Origin: Cryptomeria japonica
Taxonomy: Eukaryota; Streptophyta; Pinopsida; Cupressales; Cupressaceae
DNA length: 64,000 nt
Assembly: GCF_030272615.1 (NCBI RefSeq)
Contig: NC_081413.1
Span: 609,285,209 to 609,349,208, forward strand
Direction of reading: 5' to 3'
The notes beneath the pieces are model-generated. The model did no database searches. It saw only the letters and a program-made list of their open reading frames with translations, and was not told where the DNA came from. A program made the position numbers and the translations under genes. The stretch's first letter is position 1. Each line of letters starts with the position of its first letter. Shown here piece by piece: positions 31,600 through 42,879 of this stretch.

Positions 31600-33960
31600 A
31601 TGGTCCCTAAAAAAGATAGAGAGATGAAATAAGTTTTGGTTTCATTTTGTTGTCAAACACATCTATATAAACATTTTAAAGAATTAAAGTTCTTTGCATG
31701 AATTATCTAAGCTAATTAAATAAATGCAATCAATAAACACACTATTAACCTAGATTAATTACTTGGGATTGATAATTGCAATAAGTCCACAAAAATAAAA
31801 TGCAATGGATAGGGATAATTAGCTTTAGAATCAATGATATAAAAACGCTGTTGATGTCATGCTGAAGCAATTCACCTTTGTCTAGAAACAAATTCCTCTT
31901 GATGAATGTGTCAAAGTCTATGTGATCTTAGAATTTCCGGTGGTTCAATTATGAGTATCGCAAGATTGATCTTGAGGTTAAATCTTGAGCAGCATAGATT
32001 CAATTTGATGTTTGGGATTGATCTATGTCATGTGGGAACAATCTGATTGATAATGTACTTGAGATCTTGTTCACCTTTGCCTTCTTTCTATTTGAATTGT
32101 CAATGTTGTCTCTAGGGACACCATTTAGGAGTTTGCTAACTCAATAGAAGAATTGATTCTCCTAGGTGAAACCCCTTTGGCAGGACGTATTAGAGTCATA
32201 TAATAATATAGAAGATGACATTCACTAAAATGCAAATGGCCTACATGGAAATGCACTTCTTGTTCTCTTTAGAAATCAAAATGTGATCTAATGATTTTCC
32301 ATTGTAATCCTCTACATCTCTCCTTTTAAAATTTAGTGCACATTGAATGTATTTAAATACCATGACATTGCAACATGTTGCACACAAATGTATGCTAAGT
32401 TGGCCCATAATGGTTAGTAGAAGAGGGAGGAAGTTAGAACTTGAATTTGAATATTTAAATTTGTAGGGTCATTCTTGCATGCCTTAGGATTGAACCAAGT
32501 CAATCCCAAGTGGTAGAAATGTACCTTGAGGTTGAAATGGTAGTTTTGACATAGGGAACGAATGTATGGAAGAGTAAACTATGGTGCAATAATGATGAGT
32601 AAATAATGAATGTATAGGATAGGTGTAGATAGGGGTAAATAAAAGTAGATAGGGATTGGGCCGTAAGCCAAAGCAAGTATAAGAGTATGCCACTTCTTGA
32701 TATGTTATTGCATTTAATACATTCACCAAGGTAGGCACAAATCTAAATGGGAAATGGAATGGGTATGTAAATTTCACCATTATAAACATACATCTATTTA
32801 GAAAATATGCATAATACATATTACACACTTTTATGGTATTTAATTGTAAAGGGAAAAAATCTTTCTCTAATGTTAATCTAGGCTAATTAAATAATTGCAG
32901 TCAACTTAGCCTAATTTTACCTAGATTAAAGTAAATGACAGCTAGGAATGATAAAGGGTGTAAAATAATGCTAACTTATTAAATTAAATGTGAGGGATTT
33001 ATTTACTTAGCTTTGGGTTTGATGATGAAGATAAAAACCTAATGTAGCATAGAATTTGATGATTTGGAACAAAAGATTGCGATCCTCATTCTATGTATCA
33101 CCTATGATTTTGTACAAAACTGTAATTGGCTATGGGTTGATTCCGTGGCCCTAGGTAAATCTTGCATCATGAAAATCTGATTTGGCTCACTGTACACTTC
33201 TGCTCTTTGATTCACCAAATTTTCTACTTTGTGCTGATTGTCAAGTACTGACAATGTTTAAAATGCCTTGGGGAGACTGTCAAATAGCTAGTGTCAAGTT
33301 CTCCTAAGTCAACCGCCTTGATCTGAAAACGAAAGGCAAGCATGCAAGTGATCTAGATGCTGATTCTAATTCTTTTTAAATCTCCAAATCAAAATGTTCC
33401 CAAGTGTTCCTTGTAAATGCAAATTACTATTCACCGATTGATTGATTGGACATGAACAAATGCCCAAATGAATGTCTTTAAATACAAAGACATGACAATT
33501 CATCACACAAATGTGTACTGAGTCTCCCAATGGCTATAAGAAAAGGGCATGAGTTGGTCACTTGATTTTTTTTTAAATGATTTTTGGGTCAGATCTACAC
33601 TGTGTGGGATCAAACTCACATGCCCTGGTAATGACCCAACAGAAGAGAGGTGGAATTTGAGGACCAGGGATAAGTCTATGGAATTTAGGGCTAATAAATG
33701 ATGTGAATATATGGGAATAAGTGCCTATAGGGTAGGGATGAGGATGGATATATGGAAATGTGTGCAAGTGATGATGGACAGGAATCAGGGAAGGAGCCAA
33801 ACTTAGCACAAAAGTTTACCACATGTTTCTATGTAATCACATTAAGTCAATCTCTCAAAATGGGTCCAAAACTAAATGGGAACTTGCATGGGCATGCAAA
33901 TTATATATATAATATTAGAAGGAAGAAGTGCTGCAAAACTACATCATTAGATTTTTAAGA
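31600..33960. repeat. Ancient 1.1-kb direct tandem duplication
   Basis: Two diverged units, about 31600-32830 and 32840-33960, share ordered landmarks: GGCTAATTAAATAA-type then CCTAGATTAA; TTTAAATACnn(A)GACAT with CACACAAATGT; a block on TATGGAA and GGGATAGG; and TCTAAATGGGAA..ATGGGTATGTAAATT against ACTAAATGGGAA..ATGGGCATGCAAATT. No gene is seen in either unit. Origin unknown; could be two adjacent LTR remnants. Confidence 0.6.
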
Positions 33961-34938
33961 AAAATTCCACTAATGTCCATTGCATATCCAGATTAAATAT
34001 AATACTATAATGCAAAACATGAGATAAACGATAGTCTTATTCTCTGGTATAGAAGTCTGGAAAAAAGATAATGGATGTTTTCAGAAGAATGGAAAACTAG
34101 AAACACATAAAAATGAAGTTTGAAACTTTGAACACCCGAGCACTAGAATTTTAAGTAAGCTCTGATGTCATTGTGCCTCTCAAACCAAGGGCAGTAGCAC
34201 TTGAGACCTCTTGACCAACTACCAAAAAAATTGTATGTACAGTATTGTCATATTAATTATCAAATGCACCTTGGTTTCTTTTCGACAAGGTGATCAAGGA
34301 ACTCATAAAATCTGGTTTTGAACTATAATTACCAAGTACGAGATACTTGTATTGTGTTTCTTCTGTTCCACTTTCAATTCTATCGTCTGTATGAAATAAC
34401 TTTTTCCATCTTTTTGTAGTTGTGTTTAAGATTACATGGTCATCTTGGTTTTTTTACCAGTTATTCTTTGAGAGAACTTACACCTTGTCCAAGGCATCTC
34501 AATTATATTTTAATTTCTCTCTGTCTTTGGTTTTAAAAAGGACGTGCTCTAGTACTAAGTAACTCATCTAGAGAATCTATATGTCAGGGGGCTGATTCAA
34601 CTAAAAACATATCAAGTTAGGAATTGTATGATACATCAAATTTTTGCTATTAAGAGTTATAAGCCATCAAATGTTGGGAAACTGGACTTTATTCATCTAG
34701 CAGCACTGTTAGATATTCAATGCAAATTAGTCTCCAAAAGTGTGCCCATATGGAAACATATTTTATACTTTCCCCCATGTTCCTTATGAGGCCTTGTTTG
34801 CAACTTCACTTCTTGAGATCTTTGAATATCAATTTTCTGGAATTCAAAATGAGCCACACTAAACTCTAATATTAATTGTTTTTAATCTGTTTTGCTTTCT
34901 TTCTGGGGTCTACTTATGATGATAATTATTTAATTCAG
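33961..34938. other. No gene seen; upstream intron of the DUF1350 gene
   Basis: AT-rich, many stops in all frames, no repeat recognised. It ends in a pyrimidine-containing stretch and the splice acceptor at 34937-34938. Confidence 0.5.
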
Positions 34939-35047
34939 GGGTTATCTTGTGATTGCAACACCATTTGCTAGTGGATTTGACCACTTTCGCATCGCTGATG
35001 AAGTACAATTTAAATTTGACCGGTGCTTACGTCTTTTACAAGATAAT
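34939..35047 (+). CDS. DUF1350 family gene, internal exon a
   Basis: Acceptor ATTCAG before it and donor GTGAGT after it. One base completes a split codon, then 36 codons follow: GYLVIATPFASGFDHFRIAD, then EVQFKFDRCLRLLQDN. This is the start of the conserved block of the plant/cyanobacterial DUF1350 family, alpha/beta-hydrolase-like proteins that in plants usually carry a chloroplast transit peptide. Their reaction is not established as far as I know. The phase fits the next exon. Earlier exons (transit peptide and start) are not visible in the window, so the gene starts upstream or in a part I could not recognise. Confidence 0.85.
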
Positions 35048-35212
35048 GTGAGTGCTCAATCATACTGTGGAATTTATCATAACTTTTAGATATTAAAAAC
35101 TATGTAAATATGGCCATACAATCGAAGAATACTTTTTCAACACAGATTGTACTGACATTTGTTTTTTGAAGTCCTTTCTCTAGTAGCATATTATGATGTT
35201 CATTTGTGACAG

Positions 35213-35276
35213 GTGCGCGATCTTCCAACTTTTGGTGTAGGTCATTCTTTAGGGACAGTTATTCACCTTCTGATTG
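35213..35276 (+). CDS. DUF1350 family gene, internal exon b
   Basis: Acceptor ACAG and donor GTATTT. It encodes VRDLPTFGVGHSLGTVIHLL, then I and the first base of a Gly codon. GHSLG is the nucleophile-elbow motif (Gly-x-Ser-x-Gly) of alpha/beta-hydrolases. The reading phase joins exons a and c without a break. Confidence 0.88.
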
Positions 35277-35388
35277 GTATTTTCAACTTTTGTCCTAAAA
35301 CTATATCTTCTTTTGGTTGGAAGAATGTAAATAGCTAGTAAAGATGCAGAGATGCTGACTGTTGTTCTGTGTTACTACTTTGACACAG

Positions 35389-35444
35389 GGGCTAGGTATG
35401 CTGTGCAGAGAACTGGCAATGTGTTCATGTCTTTCAATAACAAG
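35389..35444 (+). CDS. DUF1350 family gene, internal exon c
   Basis: Acceptor ACACAG and donor GTATTT. It completes the Gly codon and encodes ARYAVQRTGNVFMSFNNK, ending in phase 0. The next recognisable exon is at 53440, so the following intron is 17,995 bp and contains G, K, B2 and M. Confidence 0.88.
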
Positions 35445-37150
35445 GTATTTCAATGTGTCTATGAAACATCAAAAGTAACCATGCCTGAAATACACCAATT
35501 CACCTTATAGATGAATTGAAAGACCAGAACTGCAAATATCCGATAGTCTCTAGTTGAGAGTGTTTTGGTATTATAGACATATTAGGCAACCTTTCATTGT
35601 TTGCATTATTTTTCATTTACCATACCATGAAGTAAATCATTTCATTATGTTTTATCCTCTCACTTGGAGATATTTAGAATTGACAATAAGAAAATAAAAT
35701 ACACATGAAGACAATATGGCAAGTAGCAGCTTTTAGAGAATGCTTGAGAGTTATCAAGGGCAATAAGCCTCTTATAATGATTATCCTTGTCTAAACTCCA
35801 AAGTTTAGTATTTGCAGTTCACTAACCAGACAGAAATGTTAGATGTGACTGAATAGTGAGGATTTCCTGATAATATTTGTCATCATTATAATGAAACATT
35901 GAGTTCTACATAATCATGTGGCCTAATTCAGAGAATTAGTCAAAATTATTCAAATTAGTTTAATTTTGACTTTATATATTTTATTTAATTGATTTTTTAA
36001 AACAGAGTAAAACATTTTGCTATGCTACATAACCATGTGGCTTTCTTTAGAGCATCGATTAAAATTACTTCTATATCATTACTTGAATTTATAAAATGTG
36101 GAGTAGAACAGTAGGCTATGTTATATCATCTTACTTGGAGATACAGACAAGTGAACAAGGAAACAAGATGAACTTAAAGATGCTACGGAAGCAGCTCTCC
36201 AAGACCACTTGAGAATGTCAAGAGCAGTAAGCCTTCCATGATGACTTATCGTCTGAATCTCTGAAGTTAAACAGCTGGAAGAAAATTCGTCCTTGCATTT
36301 GCAGTTCTCTGAAGTCTGGAGAAAGGTTATGTGATCAGTGATGAAGATTCCTTGGTAACCTGTCATTATTCTTGTGAACCATTAAGCTCTATATAACCAT
36401 GTGGCTTGCATTAAAGCATGAATAACATTGAATTTCAATTTATTTCTTTAGCCAACTCTTTCCACTCCCTTCACTTGAGTCTTGAGATCATTCAAGTCTT
36501 TACCATGGGATGTATGCCTTTTTTAGAAATTTCATTTAATGATTTCCTCAATTTTCCAAGATTATTAAATGTCAAGTGGGTTTTACTTTTTATCAACGCC
36601 ATATTAAATGCTGCTTGGATGAAGATAATGTGGCAGCAAACTTCTGTATTTTCTCCATTCCCCATCTAATTTTTAGCACGTCTAACACCATTATCTCTCC
36701 ATCAGATGGTCACTGTTTATTAACTCTTTCCACTTGCAGCATTCAGTTTTTTATTTTCAATGTGGTGATAGGTAACTTTTTAAAACTTTTGTATTTTTCT
36801 ATTCAAAGTCAAAGAACTTGTGAAAACCACCTATTTTGTGGAGCTTAGACAATGTATCACCAGAAGAATAGAAAAAACACTGTAAATAAGTGGGGGAGGC
36901 TCTAGTCTTAAGAATTAGGTTGCCTGGATACCTAGACAAACTCAATGATGATCCCTCTTGCTTTCCTTCTAATGATGTTTACAAAGAGGATTTTATAGCT
37001 ATGCTGTTCCTTTGCAAACTATTGAATCATCTCCAATTTTCTTCCATAGATTTTACTTCTCAACGCTGATTCAAAAAGGGGTTTTCAATATTTCAACATA
37101 AACTAGACAATGCAAGTAGAAACAGAGATTAAATAGGCTAAAACATGTGC
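35445..37150. other. Start of the 18-kb intron, with a diverged direct duplication
   Basis: No gene. Two copies of a 300-bp block, about 35650-35960 and 36120-36430, share CTTGGAGATA, AAGGGCAATAAGCC or AGAGCAGTAAGCC, TTTGCAGTTC, CCTGATAA or CCTTGGTAA and ATAACCATGTGGC-type blocks. A partial third copy of the end lies near 36015-36050. Confidence 0.55.
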
Positions 37151-37541
37151 AAAGGTGTTGTGACCATTTCACACATCACCCCATTGCAAATGAGGACCCT
37201 TGCTTTTTTGCTTTTTAGGGTTTGTTTTTTGGTCTTTTAGGGTTTTGTTAGTTAGCCTTTGCATTTTGAGTGTCGCCCAGGGGATCACATGGATAAGCAA
37301 GTCCGGCTTGAGTGATGTCCTGATCCTGAAATTTTGTCTAAGTCTGAATGTCCTGATCCTGAAATTTGACTAAGTCTAGAAACTGAAAAACCTCCAAAAA
37401 TTAGATTTTGCAATATAACTCCTGGAGGTCTGAAACCACTCTCAAACATCCTGAAAGTATATATGGAATATAACTTTCACTTATACTTAAATGTTATATT
37501 CCATAAAAATTATCCTGATAGAGAGTTCAAAAAGTCAAAAA

Positions 37542-38828
37542 GCGCTCGTCCTTCACTGAGGGTCCAGAGCGAAAAGCGCTCCTGTCCCTCTCCAGCGGTC
37601 CAAGGCGAAGCGCTCCTGTCCCTCACCAAGGGACCAGGTCGAAAGGGCTTATTTGAGTCATTCCTGGCCTTGTTTGGTCAAATTGAAACATCAAAGGCAT
37701 GGTGAAGGACGAAATGAGCATGATAGAGCATCCAGACTTGATCAAAGACAATGAAATGATGGAGTATTTGTCTAGAAAGGTAAAAGCGCTCCTATCCCTC
37801 ACCAAGGGACCAGAGCGATTTTCTTTATATACACATCTTTAGACCTTTCTTGGACTTGAACTCTTATTCATGGCGTGTAACAAGATGATATCTTCCTTAG
37901 CCAAGACATTTCATGGTGAAAAGTGAAGCATTTTGGCCTAGAAGACAAAATTCGCTCCTATCCCTCACTGAAGGATCGGAGCTTGAATTTCAAATTTGCA
38001 ATGTTCTTGCAGGATCGAGACAATTTTATGGTTTGAAGAGACCAAGGAAAAAATGATTTATCCATTGAATATAATTTGGAAGGCTAACAAAGGATGGATA
38101 AGCTTGGATTTGCAAAATCGCTCTTGTCCCTCTCCAAGGGACCAGGGCGAAAAACCTAATATCCAGTCCTTCTCGCCAAGTTTGGACAAATCTAAGCCAA
38201 GGCGCGAATTTGAAATGATGTTTAAAATGCCTTGAGGTGGAATTGAGATGCGAGAGTTGCAAATTTTGACGACAACTGGCAAAAGTGCTCCCGTCCTTCA
38301 CCAAGGGACCAGAGCGCTTTTTCCAAATATGACCATTTACCTTGCATTTTGAAATGATATTTTTATTACCAAGGCTCAAGATGGTGTGAAATGTGATATT
38401 CTACGCCTTGAGGGTAAATTGAAGATTAATATGATCAAGAATTCATGCAATGGACTCAAAAGTGCTCCCGTCCCTCACTGAAGGACCGTCCCACTTTTTT
38501 ATAAAATCATTAATTTCCCTTCGAGATTATGCTAAGGCAAAGTTGAGCAAGATTGGAAAGTTCTTCTAAATCATGATGAACAAAGGTTTGACTCCAAAAA
38601 CTTGATGATCCTGTGCCAAATGCAAAAAGCGCTCCTGTCCCTCACTGAAGGACCAGGGCAAAAATCTCTAGAACATCAATTTTGCCTTGCAAAAAACAAG
38701 TTGAACATGCACTGAAGGGACGAAAGGGATCATTGCTAGCCTCACAACGTGAATTGGCAATTAAAAAATGAAGGATTGAGGACAAAAGTGAAAAGGCGCT
38801 CCTGTCCCTCTCCAAGGGACCAGAGCGA
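37542..38828 (+). repeat. Array of ten GC-rich hairpins spaced about 166 bp
   Basis: Ten copies of an inverted repeat. The left arm is CGCTCCTGTCCCT, the loop about 5 nt, the right arm AGGGACCAGAGCG; 11 of 13 positions pair in the best copies. Starts are near 37542, 37576, 37611, 37786, 37953, 38119, 38285, 38462, 38629 and 38796. The first three are 34-35 bp apart, the rest 166-177 bp apart. The spacers are diverged copies of each other. Several substitutions fall in the arms (for example GTGCTCCCGTCC). Confidence 0.85.
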
Positions 38829-40338
38829 AGTTATTGGCATTCACTATTTTCTACTTGGGTGTTAATATCCTCCAAATCGCATGAAATGCCAAAATCATCA
38901 ACTTCAAAATATTTGAAAAATTAATTAAATTGGCATTTAATAAATTAATTTTGGGCCTCAAAAAATCGAATTTCTATTATAAAGGCATTTAAAATTAATT
39001 TTTGTGAAAATAAAAATTAAAAGTTGAGCGCACAAGGCATTATTTTGCCTTTATTTGGCAAGTCGGCCTACTCCTTTTGAGGTTTTATTTATTATTTCAC
39101 CTTTTATTTGCTAGGTCGACCTCATGGGTAAGTGGAAGGTGAGCGCTCTATATATTGGAGGTGTTGTTTCACAATTCAAATCATTCATTCATTACTTCAA
39201 GTGCGATTTGAGGAGCAAGGAAGGAGCGCGTGGAGAGAGTTTCTACCAAGTGTGGAGACTAAGGAGGGCGAAATTCATCTTGAATGCTATTGGAGAGGCG
39301 AATTTCTTGCTAGGTTGAAGGTTAATTTCCAGATTTTTTGAAGACCTTTGAAGGCGAATTTCTAGATTTTGGAGAAGCTAGAGGTGATGGAGTTGATGCT
39401 TGTGAAAACTAAAGGAGGCGCATTTTGCTAAAGGGGGAGCTTTGATCTACATTTTGCCTAGCAAATTCTCCTATTTTTGCATCATTTCTTAGAGTTAATT
39501 CTCAAGAGGAGCTATGGCAAAATCATCTTGACACCCTTATTCAAGGTTTGATTTTTTTTAGACATTTTTTAGAAAAGTCTAAGTATTGCATGGTTAATTA
39601 AGAAACGATAACTCAAGATTTATCATGAAGTTTCCTAATTAAAATCTTAAATCTTCCTTTTTGAATCCTAATTTCTACACTTCAAGATATATTATTAATT
39701 GTGAAATGTTGTGTAGGTATCAAGATGGAGACTCCCAAGCTCGAAAGATCTACAAGTCGGAAGACTCTCCTCAAGGAAAATCAAGCCAGATCAAGGACGA
39801 TCAAGCAAGGACAAGGATGACCTTCTTCGATCCAGTCTAGCATCGACAAGGATGGCTTTCTTCGATCAAACATCAACAAGGACGACCTCTTCCAATCCAG
39901 CGTTCCAAGGCGAGGTACATAATCATCCTGCAAATCAAGGACACAAGAAGTCAGAGCAAAGGGTTCATTGAAGAAGCAGATAGTTCCAGAAGAATTAATT
40001 AAGGCTAACTTCTCAACGTTACCAAATTGAGTATCAACCAAATGTCAGATGAGGTGGCATCCTAGTCATCACTTCTCCAGTCAGTGTGGTCCACCTCAGC
40101 ATGTCCAGATTCAATGTACCTAACTCATGGGAGGTGGCACAAACTTCTATGTACCTACCCCGGCTATTAATTGGTGGAATTTTCCAGAGAGGACATGTGT
40201 CCAAGCAATACAATTTTATCATTGGTCAAGAATTAAATGTTATGTAATGGTTGTAACAAACCCTAATTAGGGTTTGCATTGTTGAATCTTGGCCATTGAT
40301 CTCAAATCGATCTAAACCATCGAATTGTATTGAGGGCA

Positions 40339-40347
40339 CTATATAAG
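40339..40347 (+). promoter_or_regulatory. TATA box of LTR G
   Basis: CTATATAAG followed by an A/G-rich leader with repeated GTTAGAA and GAATAGA; about 0.9 kb before the LTR end. Confidence 0.65.
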
Positions 40348-41282
40348 CCCTAGCATTTCATTTGTAAAGGTAATAGAATAGAATAGGAGTTGGAAGCAGT
40401 TAGAAAGGAGTTAGTGAATAGAGAGTAGTTAGAAGGTGATTAGAATAGCAATTAGAGTAGAGTAGAGAGAGAAGGCAAAGATTGTTGCCAAGATGTTGTT
40501 GTAAGAGACTTGTAAAACTTCAGTGAAGAAATGGTGAAATTTATGGGTCGATTCGACAATTTGCATGGTCTCTATACTTCTCATATTTGATTTCATGTTA
40601 TTAGATGAGTGGAAGAAATGTGCTTGATTGATGGTGGAATTCGTATATCCATACTACTAGCAGTTTGTTGATTGCAGACTTGCCTTGTGTAGTCAACTGG
40701 AATCATTCAGCTTAAGCTTAACTTCAATTGTCGCTTCTTCATTGATATGCATCAACCTGATGGTGTCTATGCCTGCAGTGATGATTTGAACATCATAAAG
40801 CTTTCCTTCGAAGATCACACTAGCCTTGTGGAGATGGTCCTGTGATGTCAAAACAAGACTTAGTTAGAATTTCATCAAAGATCATTCATTGCTCTTACAT
40901 TCTTAGTGTTAGGATTAGATCCTTTTCTCGCCCTCATCTTTTTTTTCCTTTTTTTCAAATCGAAGCTAGTAAGAGCCTGTGTTCCAGCAATACTCAAAGC
41001 AAATCAGAAGTTCAATCATCAAATGTAAGTCCCCTTGTGATTCCAGCAAATCACATCATACCACAGAGAGCTTATCCACACGTAGAGACCCTACATCAAA
41101 GAACCTTGGAGTCATCCTGATTGATCCTTTTTCGCGACATCTTCAGCAATCAAAGGCTTTATTCAAGAGAGGATAAGGTACCTTTAGGTATTTTATTCTG
41201 TGTTTGATAGTGTACAAAATACACGTCAACAAAAGGACATTATGAATTAAATACGATAGTTGCATTCAAAGCATAACTACAA

Positions 41283-41401
41283 GACTCACCAAGATTCACC
41301 CAAACTCAATGAGTCTCATCCAAGCCAGCCAAACTGAGGCTTAGGGACTTGTGACCTGGGTACTCGATGAGTTTGGTTAGACTCACTAGACTTGGTGAGT
41401 C
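41283..41401. repeat. Short imperfect foldback with GACTC arms
   Basis: GACTCACCAAG (41283-41293) pairs with CTTGGTGAGTC (41391-41401). Inside, CCAAACTCAATGAGT pairs with ACTCGATGAGTTTGG. No flanking duplication found. The GACTC content recalls the hAT element at 58416. The rest of 41237-41616 shows no gene. Confidence 0.45.
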
Positions 41402-41616
41402 CTAATGGGTAGACTTGGCCAAGTTTGTGAAAATCAGGAAAAAACAATAAATAAATAAAATGCTTAAATGTAAAAAGTTAAAACATGGAAGTTGGAGGAA
41501 TATTGGTAGACAATTAAAAGTGATAAAATTATGAGAAATGGCATGCACCATGAAGGTCTTTGTGGTCTCAAAATATTTTATTTGGACTTGGCTAAACTAA
41601 TGTGAAACTTTATCAA

Positions 41617-41827
41617 AAGGGTGGTTCAATGGGCATAAAATTGTGCCTCTAAAATTTGAGTCAGATTGCCACATGTTGAGTGCACTTTTTGGATGGTTGA
41701 ACTGATATAGCCCATTATACATGTTTAAGGAATTTTATATCAGTTCAACCATCCAAAAAGTTCACTCAGCATGTGGCAATCTGACTCAAATTCTAGAGGT
41801 TCAATTTTATGCCCATCAAACCACCTT
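41617..41827. repeat. Long foldback, two arms of about 91 bp
   Basis: The left arm (41617-41708) and right arm (41737-41827) are inverted copies with about ten mismatches and a 28-bp loop. Arm landmarks: GTCAGATTGCCACATG with CATGTGGCAATCTGAC, and TTTTTGGATGGTTGAACTGA with TCAGTTCAACCATCCAAAAA. A transcript would fold into one long hairpin. No ORF. Confidence 0.85.
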
Positions 41828-41837
41828 GGATCTTGAC

Positions 41838-42870
41838 CTACACTAGTGTCTCAACATCCATCAAAAAAAGTGAATTATCAAAAGATGGCTCCTCATCCAT
41901 CTCGAGCAATGGGTTATCAACAAGCTGAAAATTATATGTATCTTGTTGCTCAAACCAATCTTCCGATTGTCCCAACTCTATTCTTACAAACTTAGGAAAT
42001 TGTTTAAAAATTAAAATCAAAATCTTCTTGGAGTCTATCAAGCTCATCAATCATCTGCTTGATTTCTTTAGCCCTTTCTTCATTCTCTCACTCCATGAAT
42101 TGTTCTACTACATCAAGCTGATTTTTCGCTACTAGAAGTGCTATTTGGATACCTTCTAATAAATCCTTTGTTGATTTAAGCTCAAAGGTGAGCTCATCAA
42201 CTTATTTATCTTTTTCTTTCAATACATCAAGGGTCTTTTCTACAAACTTGAGGGTATGATCCCTTTCTAAAAGTAAGTGCAAGTAATTTGACTTCATTGT
42301 TTCCAAAGCATCTTTAATTGTTTGCAAGTCTGCAAGAGTGGATCCTCCCTCAATGCCTTTTTGTCTCCTCTCAACTTGGACCTTCCAAATGAGGTTTTCA
42401 ATAAATTTGTGTGTGCCATCAACTCTTGTCAAAACTTGAACCACTTTCTCTTCTGTGACCAAAAACTGATTCTTCAATTCTTGCAATTCTCTAGGCCTTT
42501 GATCTAAATCAGCAAAGTGAATTTTCTCATCGCACAATAAGGGTCATGCGTTTCTTCTTCAATTTCTAAATAGGCTTCACTTTCTTCTAAATCATCTTGG
42601 AGATCTCTCACTAGATTTTGTTTGGAATTGGTCGTGAACACTTCCTAAATGGGAAATTCCCACTCAAATTTTGAATTGTCATTACTAGAGTGATATATGT
42701 GCTCATCACTAATTGTTGTTCTAGATTTTTTAGCTAGCTCAACTTTATCATTAATAGCAAGAAAAAATTTAGTAGATCCATTTTGAGGCTTCATGCCAAA
42801 TGCCTCTTCAAATGTGACATTTTTCATTACACGAGAATTTCGAATGTTCATCTTCCCCACATTTGGGCTC
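41838..42870 (-). pseudogene. Unrecognised coiled-coil ORF in element K
   Basis: Minus-strand frames 42860-42645, 42537-42202 and 42050-41838, separated by stops. The first (MKNVTFEEAFGMKPQNGS ... SNDNSKFEWEFPI) is acidic and not recognised. The second is a long helix with heptad-like spacing (ELQELKNQFLVTEEKVVQVL, QTIKDALETMKSNYLHLLL, LDVLKEKDK) and continues (VDELTFELKS, KQMIDELDRLQEDFDF). It follows the PDS5-like fragment on the same strand, inside what looks like the body of an LTR element. It could be element coding sequence or a second captured host gene. Confidence 0.45.
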
Positions 42871-42879
42871 TACTTTAGA

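Larger units (their letters stand above)
37156..41231 (+). mobile_element. Solo LTR G, 4.1 kb, with hairpin array
   Basis: Opens TGTTGTGACCATTTCACACA and ends AATACACGTCAACA, with the perfect 5-bp duplication AAAGG at 37151-37155 and 41232-41236. No gag, pol or second LTR inside. A TATA box at 40339 leaves about 0.9 kb of R/U5 and about 3.2 kb of U3. U3 contains the hairpin array (37542-38828) and a T/A-rich region with no ORF. Its opening and end resemble LTR I of element C, so G probably comes from a related autonomous Gypsy family. Confidence 0.9.

Noticed and set aside
32484-33809. Minus-strand frames of 78-114 codons
   Set aside because: No similarity between the two tandem units at protein level; His/Pro-rich low-complexity text.
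37542-38828. CRISPR-like array (regular repeats with spacers)
   Set aside because: Plant nuclear context; the spacers are copies of each other and the array lies inside an LTR with TG...CA ends and a target duplication.
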